From NCBI GenBank assembly GCA_947483075.1, contig CANKLE010000014.1, forward strand, positions 1 through 52,807: a DNA stretch of 52,807 bases. Reading direction: 5' to 3'. The translations under genes were made by a program, and so were the position numbers. This DNA is from Flavobacteriaceae bacterium (lineage in GTDB: Bacteria; Bacteroidota; Bacteroidia; Flavobacteriales; Flavobacteriaceae). Below are positions 46,798-52,807 of this stretch, piece after piece (within the stretch, counting starts at the first letter, position 1; each line of letters starts with the position of its first letter). The notes beneath the pieces are model-generated. The model was not told the origin of the DNA. It searched no databases and saw only the letters and a list, made by a program, of their open reading frames with translations.

Positions 46798-48708
46798 ATG
46801 CTCAACATCCACAATTTATCGGTTTCATTTGGCGGCACTTACTTATTTGAAGAAGTAACATTTAGAATGGGCGCCGGAGATCGAGTAGGGCTAGTAGGAA
46901 AAAATGGCGCCGGAAAATCAACAATGTTAAAGATTTTAGCCCGTGATTTTCAACCCGATTCAGGAAGTATTGCTACTGAAAAAGAAGTGCGTATCGGGTT
47001 TTTGCGTCAAGACATTGACTTTGAACAAGGCCGTACCGTTTTAGAAGAAGCCTACCAGGCTTTTACCGAAATCAAAGAAGTAGAGCGCAAACTCGAGGAA
47101 ATAAACCATTTGTTGGTGACCCGCACCGATTACGAAAGCGCCGAATACTCTCAAATCATTGAAGACCTATCTGATTACACTCACCGTTTTGAATTGCTAG
47201 GCGGGTATAATTATGTGGGAGACACCGAGAAGATTTTATTAGGATTGGGATTTAAACGCGAGGTTTTTAACAACCGTACAGAGACTTTCTCTGGAGGCTG
47301 GCGTATGCGTATCGAATTGGCGAAACTATTGCTCCAAGCCAACGACATCTTGTTATTGGACGAGCCTACCAATCACTTGGATATTGAAAGTATCATCTGG
47401 TTGGAGATTTTTTTACGAAATTACCCTGGGGTGGTCGTTATTGTGTCGCACGATAAAATGTTTTTGGACAACGTGACCAATCGCACGATCGAAATTTCTT
47501 TAGGAAAAGCCTACGATTTTAATAAGCCCTATTCTCAATACTTAGAACTTCGTCATGAGATCCGAGAGAAACAATTGGCTACGCAAAAAAATCAACAAAA
47601 GAAAATAGAAGAAACCGAAAAGCTCATCGAGAAATTTAGAGCCAAAGCCTCTAAAGCTTCTATGGCGCAGTCGTTAATCAAAAAGCTCGATAAAGTAGAA
47701 CGGATCGAAGTCGATGAAGACGACAATTCGGTGATGAACATCTCATTTCCTTTGTCGAAAGTGCCCGGAAAAGTGGTCATCGAAGCCGAGCAGGTCACCA
47801 AGGCTTATGGCGATACCGTTATCTTAAAAGATATTAATTTATTGGTTGAACGCGGCAGTAAAATTGCTTTTGTAGGGCAAAATGGCCAAGGCAAATCAAC
47901 GTTTATCAAAGCGATTGTGCACGAATTTGAGTTTCAAGGAAATATCAAATTGGGCCACAATGTACAGTTGGGGTATTTTGCTCAAAACCAGGCCGAGTAT
48001 TTGGATGGCGAAATTACATTATTACAAACCATGGAGGATGCCGCTACCGATACCAATCGTTCGAAAGTTCGAGACATGTTGGGTTCGTTTTTGTTTCGTG
48101 GGGATGATGTAGAGAAAAAAGTTAAAGTGCTTTCTGGTGGCGAACGCAACCGCCTGGCCTTGTGTAAATTGTTGTTGCAGCCCATTAATGTTCTGGTGAT
48201 GGATGAGCCCACCAATCACTTAGACATCAAATCTAAAAATGTACTGAAAGCGGCCTTGAAAAAGTTTGAAGGCACGTTGCTGTTGGTTTCTCACGACCGT
48301 GATTTCTTGCAAGGGATGTCTAATATTGTCTATGAATTCAAAGACCAAAAGATAAAAGAATATTTGGGCGATGTAAATTTCTTCCTAGAACAACGCAACA
48401 TGGAAAATATGCGTGAGGTGGAGAAAAAAGACGCGGTACAAAAAGCACAACCGCAGACCAATTCAAAAATGTCTTACGATGACCAGAAAAAAGGGAAAGC
48501 CCTGCAAAATCGGTTGAGTAAAATTGAAAGCCAAATCAAGCAATTGGAAATTGACATTCAGCACGACGACAAAGCCTTGGCCTCCAATTACGACAAGCAC
48601 ATAGAAGATGCCTCATTTTTTATGGCCTACAACAAAAAGAAAAAAGAATTAGATCAGTTGTTGGAAGACTGGGAAGCCGTACAATTAGAAATTGACAGCG
48701 CAAGCTAA
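46798..48708 (+). CDS. ABC-F family ATPase
   Basis: 636 aa from ATG 46798 (MLNIHNLSVSFGGTYLFEEV). Two ABC cassettes: Walker A GKNGAGKST and GQNGQGKST, signatures FSGGWRMRIELAK and LSGGERNRLALCK, Walker B LLLDEPTNHLD and VMDEPTNHLD. They are joined by the charged P-site linker; a C-terminal coiled coil (about 560-636) follows. There are no membrane helices. ABC-F proteins act on the ribosome E site; the closest type is Uup/YdiF. It converges on the next gene with a 2-bp gap. Confidence 0.95.
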   Translation: MLNIHNLSVSFGGTYLFEEVTFRMGAGDRVGLVGKNGAGKSTMLKILARDFQPDSGSIATEKEVRIGFLRQDIDFEQGRTVLEEAYQAFTEIKEVERKLEEINHLLVTRTDYESAEYSQIIEDLSDYTHRFELLGGYNYVGDTEKILLGLGFKREVFNNRTETFSGGWRMRIELAKLLLQANDILLLDEPTNHLDIESIIWLEIFLRNYPGVVVIVSHDKMFLDNVTNRTIEISLGKAYDFNKPYSQYLELRHEIREKQLATQKNQQKKIEETEKLIEKFRAKASKASMAQSLIKKLDKVERIEVDEDDNSVMNISFPLSKVPGKVVIEAEQVTKAYGDTVILKDINLLVERGSKIAFVGQNGQGKSTFIKAIVHEFEFQGNIKLGHNVQLGYFAQNQAEYLDGEITLLQTMEDAATDTNRSKVRDMLGSFLFRGDDVEKKVKVLSGGERNRLALCKLLLQPINVLVMDEPTNHLDIKSKNVLKAALKKFEGTLLLVSHDRDFLQGMSNIVYEFKDQKIKEYLGDVNFFLEQRNMENMREVEKKDAVQKAQPQTNSKMSYDDQKKGKALQNRLSKIESQIKQLEIDIQHDDKALASNYDKHIEDASFFMAYNKKKKELDQLLEDWEAVQLEIDSAS

Positions 48709-48710
48709 CT

Positions 48711-49859
48711 TTATTTGAACGGATGCCGTTCGTGCCACTTGATTTCGGGTTGTAAATACGTAAAAATCCATTTCATGAAATAGTTCAAAACAGGATTGCG
48801 GTGTTTGATGAACCCAAACATTGCAATTGGTTTTGCGCCCACCGAACTCTTTATTTCTAGTGCAGTTCTTGCTAATATTAGTTCTTTCGATTTGTTCTGG
48901 ATAGCAAATTCTACCATGTCATACAGCATATTCAAATACAGCAATTTTTGTTTTTGAACTTCTTCATCATAACCCAAGAAATAGGTGTCAACCGCCTCGC
49001 CATTTTTTATTAGCGTGCTAAACCCAATCAGTTTGTCTTGGTCAAAATACCCATACAAACAAAATGCCTCCCCCAAATTTTTCTTCAAATCATAGAAGTG
49101 CCTGGAGTGTAAGAAAAAGGTATTAAAGGGCGCATTTTTGGCAACATTATAATACAATTCGTGCAATTTAATCTCTTGCTCATCCAGGTCTTCAAGGCTA
49201 AAGGGTCGTTTTGTGAGCTGTCCCCCTTTTTTGCGTGCACGTTTCCATTGATCGCGGTATTTTTTTTGTAACGCATTGACATAATCCTCCTCTGAAACCC
49301 AATCTTTAGGTAAAGTGAATACCATATTGGGTTGAATAGTAAATGAGTAGAATGATCTAAAATAGTTGGCAGCAACTTGGTTGAACTCCGTGACATAAAA
49401 ATCTTTTAGAATTTGAATGTGTATAGAAATACCCTCATCTTGTAAGGTTTCAACCAACATATTCGCTGCTTTTGCCAGCATCTCAAACTGTAAATCAGGA
49501 CCAACAGACGATTTAAATGCCCAGCCATTTTCGCCGGTGAGCATATTGTTTCCAATAATTAAAACGTTTGAGGCCAAATTTCGGAACACAAAATTTCGCA
49601 CGCTTGTTTTGACACATTGATCGCGTTCACCAAAGGAGTAAAGTTTATATAAATCAAGGTATTGGGCGATTCCAATTCCAATTAAGTCATCCTCTTCATA
49701 AAAACCAATAAAAAAACAGCACATATTACTAGGTGCCGAGTTTTTTGTGATTTCGAGATAAGATTTAGATAGAAAAAGAGTTGAAGCCGCTATTTCATTC
49801 CAAGTTGAGGGAAGTTCAAGGGTATTCCGGTAAATTTCAATCTTGAATGTAGCGTTCAA
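48711..49859 (-). CDS. FemAB/GNAT-like acyl- or aminoacyl-transferase
   Basis: 382 aa. Two GNAT-like halves. The second holds LYGYFDQDKLIGFSTLIKNG and VDTYFLGYDEEVQKQKLLYL, typical of FemAB-like 'peptidoglycan biosynthesis/recognition' proteins. The linker has a basic stretch KKYRDQWKRARKKGGQ. No signal peptide. Acceptor and donor unknown. It may modify a cell-wall or lipid precursor. Confidence 0.75.
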   Translation of the reverse strand: MNATFKIEIYRNTLELPSTWNEIAASTLFLSKSYLEITKNSAPSNMCCFFIGFYEEDDLIGIGIAQYLDLYKLYSFGERDQCVKTSVRNFVFRNLASNVLIIGNNMLTGENGWAFKSSVGPDLQFEMLAKAANMLVETLQDEGISIHIQILKDFYVTEFNQVAANYFRSFYSFTIQPNMVFTLPKDWVSEEDYVNALQKKYRDQWKRARKKGGQLTKRPFSLEDLDEQEIKLHELYYNVAKNAPFNTFFLHSRHFYDLKKNLGEAFCLYGYFDQDKLIGFSTLIKNGEAVDTYFLGYDEEVQKQKLLYLNMLYDMVEFAIQNKSKELILARTALEIKSSVGAKPIAMFGFIKHRNPVLNYFMKWIFTYLQPEIKWHERHPFK

Positions 49860-49880
49860 TTTTTTTTTCGCAAAGATAGA

Positions 49881-50369
49881 TTAATTAAATGGCCAACCGC
49901 AAATGATGCCGCCCATTACCATACAACTTACTACCCAAAACCCACCAGCAATGAGTGTGTATTTGAAGCTGCGCTTTTCGTGCAAAGCGCTAGTGCCTAT
50001 TATAGGCAACGCAAATAACAATCCTGCCAAAAATCCGTGTATTGCACCATGCCTGAAGGTGCGAAAGGCATTGCCATAATCGGCCATAAAATCGGTATAG
50101 GAGCTCTTTGCTATAGTTGCATCGCCACCCACCATGCCCAGAGCGCCAAATTGATGAATGGTGAGCGATTGTAGAATAAACGCAATAAAAAAAGCGTAAA
50201 TAAAAGAAAGTCCAAGTGTTTTCATCAAGTTACCGGCCTTTACATCTGCATAGTTCAAGCCCGCTTCTTTCATCCAAATGCTGCCAAATACTTTTGGGTT
50301 ATACCAGATAAAACCAACAATAAGTGATGAAAATGCTGCGGTGAGAAGGGCCAAAAGATTAAAGTCCAT
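49881..50369 (-). CDS. DUF1761 membrane protein
   Basis: 162 aa from ATG 50369 (MDFNLLALLTAAFSSLIVGF); the longer frame to 50441 is less typical. FIWYNPKVFGSIWMKEAG near the first helix is the DUF1761 signature. Four membrane helices (about 5-22, 55-76, 108-128 and 140-160). Function unknown. Confidence 0.87.
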   Translation of the reverse strand: MDFNLLALLTAAFSSLIVGFIWYNPKVFGSIWMKEAGLNYADVKAGNLMKTLGLSFIYAFFIAFILQSLTIHQFGALGMVGGDATIAKSSYTDFMADYGNAFRTFRHGAIHGFLAGLLFALPIIGTSALHEKRSFKYTLIAGGFWVVSCMVMGGIICGWPFN

Positions 50370-50639
50370 ATTTTTTTCTTTAAGGTTAATAAACCAAATG
50401 TAGTCAATTAGATTTAAAATTAAACTGTAATTATTACTCATATTACGGAATCGAACGGGGCTTGTCTATTTATTAATTTGTAAGAAAATTACATAATAAA
50501 AATATAAAAAATTGTATTTCATCGATTTTATTTGCCTATCATCGATGTTGCGCATACTTTTACCCCGTATTAAAAAAACAGCATCTGTGTTGTCCCAAAT
50601 CGACCAGATGTAATTCAAAAAAATAAAATTAACCTACTC

Positions 50640-51491
50640 ATGAAAAATAAAATTACACTCATCATCACCTTATTTGCTTCTGTAAGCCTTTTTGCCTCAG
50701 TATCCCCTAAAGAAAAAGAAGCACTACTCAATTTATACCAAGCCACCAATGGAGCCCAATGGTCTAAAACATGGAACTTGGATGCGCCAGTCAACACTTG
50801 GTTTGGTGTGGTTCTTAAAAATGACAAAGTAATAAGTGTAGACCTTTCTAACAATCATTTGGTAGGGGAACTTCCCGCTTCGGTTACTGATTTAGTGTAT
50901 TTGCAAAAACTAAATTTGTTCCGCAACGAAATTAGCGGTGTACTTCCTTCCTCTATTTCTAATTTGAAAGACTTGAAATATTTGAATTTGAGTTTCAACA
51001 AATTGTCTGGAACAATTCCTTCACAACTAGGAGATTTGAGTAAGCTGCAATCGGTAGAATTGTTCATGAACGATCTGTCGGGTTCTATTCCTGCTCAACT
51101 AGGGAATCTAAAGCAACTTAAAGTTTTGTCTTTGTTTAACAACGACATATCGGGTACAATTCCAAGCACAATTTACGAATTGAAATCGTTGCGCGTCTTG
51201 TTGTTGAACAGCAATAAATTAACGGGAAAATTAAGTAAAGAAGTTGCAAATTTAACTGCATTAGAAAACTTAAGTTTGTTCGAAAACAATATGGATGGTC
51301 AAGTTCCTTTTGATTTGGAGCAATTGCCTAAACTAAAAGAAATGAACATTTCGTACAATAATTTTAGCGGTGCAGTTTCTAGAAACTTAGCACAATTAGA
51401 TACCTTAAACATGACAATGATAAATCAATCCGGATTAGCGGTAGTGCTTCCGGTGGTTGATAAAACTTCGGCCTTAGCTGACGAAGATTAG
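50640..51491 (+). CDS. Secreted leucine-rich-repeat protein
   Basis: 283 aa. Signal peptide MKNKITLIITLFASVSLFAS. An N-terminal cap (ALLNLYQATNGAQWSKTW, NTWFGV) resembling the plant LRRNT motif is followed by about seven 24-residue repeats of plant type (LKYLNLSFNKLSGTIPSQLG, LKVLSLFNNDISGTIPSTIY). It ends without a T9SS tail. Likely an extracytoplasmic binding protein; ligand unknown. The upstream 198-bp gap holds no gene. Confidence 0.9.
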   Translation: MKNKITLIITLFASVSLFASVSPKEKEALLNLYQATNGAQWSKTWNLDAPVNTWFGVVLKNDKVISVDLSNNHLVGELPASVTDLVYLQKLNLFRNEISGVLPSSISNLKDLKYLNLSFNKLSGTIPSQLGDLSKLQSVELFMNDLSGSIPAQLGNLKQLKVLSLFNNDISGTIPSTIYELKSLRVLLLNSNKLTGKLSKEVANLTALENLSLFENNMDGQVPFDLEQLPKLKEMNISYNNFSGAVSRNLAQLDTLNMTMINQSGLAVVLPVVDKTSALADED

Positions 51492-51529
51492 TTTTTGTAA
51501 ATAATTAATTGGTTTAAATAAATGGTTTG

Positions 51530-51557
51530 CCACCGACGAAAGTTGGTGGTTTTTTTT
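51530..51557 (+). terminator. Terminator of the LRR gene
   Basis: An 8-bp stem CCACCGAC / GTTGGTGG (one G-T pair) closes a GAAA tetraloop and is followed by eight T. Confidence 0.92.
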
Positions 51558-51591
51558 GTAGTATTGGTAAAGACAAAATCCTCGATTAGCT

Positions 51592-52395
51592 ATGCGTATT
51601 AGATTGGTTTTATTCGTTTTTATTTACTGTGGTTGTGCCAATGCGCAGCTGAGTGTACTCACTTGGAACATACAAAATCTGGGTAAATCCAAATCTGATA
51701 CCACGATTGACTGTATTGCCAATACTGTAAAACCCTATGATTTGCTTGCCATACAAGAAGTGGTAGCTGGCAATGGTGGAGCGCAAGCGGTAGCTCGCTT
51801 GGCCGATGCCTTAAACAGAAAGGGCTATAAATGGGAGTATTGCATTAGCGACCCCACACAAACTACTGGCGGAACTACCGAGCGCTATGCCTTTTTATGG
51901 AAGCCCAGTCGAGTAAAATGCATCGGAAAGGCTTGGTTAGAAAAGCAGTTTGCCCAACAAATAGAGCGAGAACCCTATATGGCCACATTTGATTTTGGAG
52001 GTAAACAACTCACTTTGGTTTCCTTTCATGCAGTTCCCAAATCCAAACAACCAGAACATGAAATTAAACTCTTGTCACAGGTAACAAAAGAATACCCAAA
52101 CTTGAATCTCGTTTTTTTGGGTGATTTTAATTGTCCACAATCCAACAGCGTGTTTACTAACTTCCGAAAATTAAATTACCAATCGGTTTTGGTGAATCAA
52201 AAAACCTCCTTGAAACGCAGTTGTAAAAACGGCAATTGCTTGGTTTCAGAATACGATAATATTTTTTATGCCACCCGCAAACTTAAACGCATCAATTCAT
52301 TTGTAGTTCCCTTCTACACGAGCTTCGATAACTTGTCCTTGGCCAAAAAAGTTTCGGATCATATTCCGGTTGTAGCTCAGTTTTCGTTTAATTAA
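51592..52395 (+). CDS. Secreted endonuclease/exonuclease/phosphatase-family protein
   Basis: 267 aa. Signal peptide MRIRLVLFVFIYCGCANAQL. DNase I-like motifs: VLTWNIQNLG, LLAIQEVV (catalytic Glu), SFHAVPK, LVFLGDFNCP and SDHIPVVAQF (catalytic Asp-His at the end). Probable extracytoplasmic DNase; a phosphatase or lipid-phosphate role cannot be excluded. It is the last protein gene before the initiator tRNA. Confidence 0.92.
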   Translation: MRIRLVLFVFIYCGCANAQLSVLTWNIQNLGKSKSDTTIDCIANTVKPYDLLAIQEVVAGNGGAQAVARLADALNRKGYKWEYCISDPTQTTGGTTERYAFLWKPSRVKCIGKAWLEKQFAQQIEREPYMATFDFGGKQLTLVSFHAVPKSKQPEHEIKLLSQVTKEYPNLNLVFLGDFNCPQSNSVFTNFRKLNYQSVLVNQKTSLKRSCKNGNCLVSEYDNIFYATRKLKRINSFVVPFYTSFDNLSLAKKVSDHIPVVAQFSFN

Positions 52396-52440
52396 TTTAT
52401 AATCAGCACAGTACGAATCGTTTATTTTTTATCTATTTAA

Positions 52441-52471
52441 CTTGTAAGTATTAATATTGGTTGTATATTTG
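52441..52471 (+). promoter_or_regulatory. Promoter of the initiator tRNA
   Basis: CTTG (52441-52444), 19 bp, TATATTTG (52464-52471). It matches the Bacteroidota consensus and places the transcription start a few bases before the tRNA at 52484. Confidence 0.65.
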
Positions 52472-52483
52472 CCCTCGAAACAG

Positions 52484-52556
52484 CGCGGGATAGAGCAGTA
52501 GGCAGCTCGTCGGGCTCATAACCCGAAGGTCACAGGTTCGAGTCCTGTTCCCGCTA
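52484..52556 (+). tRNA. Initiator tRNA-fMet (CAU)
   Basis: Cloverleaf of 73 nt without encoded CCA. Acceptor CGCGGGA / TCCCGCT has a C1-U72 mismatch, the unpaired first position expected of an initiator tRNA. D stem GAGC/GCTC, anticodon loop CTCATAA with CAU, and T arm ACAGG/CCTGT. The anticodon stem TCGGG/CCCGA carries the three consecutive G-C pairs that mark initiator tRNA. Confidence 0.95.
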
Positions 52557-52561
52557 CTAAG

Positions 52562-52595
52562 AAAGCCATTCAGCAATGAGTGGCTTTTTATTTAT
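52562..52595 (+). terminator. Terminator of the initiator tRNA
   Basis: An 11-bp stem (52562-52572 with 52577-52587) with a GCAA tetraloop and one G-T pair, followed by T. The first tandem repeat starts within its 5' arm. Confidence 0.88.
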
Positions 52596-52807
52596 ATTTT
52601 TTGCACTCGTGCTCATATCCGCCGCGGCGGACACAGGTTCTGGATTTGTCCACGACAAAACAGCAATGAGTGGCTTTTTATTTATAATTTAAATGTTTTT
52701 TGTACTCGGGCTCATATCCGCCGCGGCGGACACAGGTTCTGGATTTGTCCACGACAAAACAGCAATGAGTGGCTTTTTATTTATAATTTAAATGTTTTTT
52801 GTACTCG
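52571..52807 (+). repeat. Tandem repeat carrying tRNA-fMet fragments
   Basis: Units start at 52571, 52661 and 52760 (lengths 90, 99 and at least 48, cut by the window edge). Each starts CAGCAATGAGTGGCTTTTTA, the 3' half of the tRNA terminator, and contains GCTCATA and CACAGGTTC, which also occur in the same order in the tRNA (anticodon loop and T arm). A 14-bp palindrome TCCGCCGCGGCGGA sits between them. The units do not fold as a full tRNA. Confidence 0.88.

Noticed and set aside
52571..52807. CRISPR-like array or additional functional tRNA genes
   Set aside because: Only the arrangement is repetitive; the intervening DNA is also repeated, and the units cannot form a full cloverleaf.

Overview
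The window is chromosomal DNA of a Bacteroidota bacterium, most likely a Flavobacteriaceae member close to Flavobacterium. Evidence: AT-rich DNA; a gldK-gldL-gldM-gldN operon (type IX secretion/gliding, T9SS); large adhesin-like proteins, one with a T9SS type B sorting tail; exosortase XrtF with its partner; a short primary sigma factor; and several upstream regions with the Bacteroidota promoter form TTTG/TTG-N18/19-TAnnTTTG rather than clear Shine-Dalgarno sites.

Layout. 1-10.2 kb: two very large surface proteins on the minus strand (the first runs off the left edge), both with a lamin-tail domain and repeats, separated by an unknown polytopic membrane protein. 10.2-18.2 kb: an accessory stretch with a membrane protein of unknown function, an ABC/HlyD-type export operon, two gene remnants (the 3' end of an rpe copy and a T9SS type A tail), a FISUMP-domain lipoprotein whose 3' end looks like the variable region of a diversity-generating retroelement (DGR), and a small secreted protein. 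A repeated, possibly structured leader lies just upstream of three of these genes, and a truncated copy lies behind the last one. 18.2-23.2 kb: rpe, rpoD, pnp, rpsO and a GAF/fRMsr-like protein. 23.2-26.1 kb: xrtF with its associated protein, then pseudouridine kinase and glycosidase. 26.2-29.9 kb: a probable metal-uptake cassette (Cys-rich secreted protein, TonB receptor, HMA protein) and a DedA protein. 29.9-36.5 kb (minus): groES-groEL, and the run miaB / sigma-54-type activator / lptE / TPR protein / secG. 36.6-46.4 kb: topA, a degenerate arginase-fold protein, gldKLMN, an FAD oxidoreductase. 46.4-52.4 kb: DUF983, ABC-F ATPase, FemAB/GNAT-like protein, DUF1761, LRR protein, secreted DNase I-fold protein. 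52.5 kb to the end: initiator tRNA with its terminator, followed by a tandem repeat that carries pieces of that tRNA.

Functionally, much of the window concerns the cell envelope: GldKLMN is the T9SS core and motor through which the giant adhesins would be exported; LptE, SecG, the ABC/HlyD operon and XrtF also serve the envelope. The most unusual part is 10.2-18.2 kb. The two leading signals there are (i) the run of NNY codons in the C-type-lectin-like end of the FISUMP lipoprotein, which points to a DGR acting from elsewhere in the genome, and (ii) the repeated leader element, which I cannot assign to any RNA family I know. No reverse transcriptase, template repeat, integrase, insertion sequence or CRISPR array is visible in the window.
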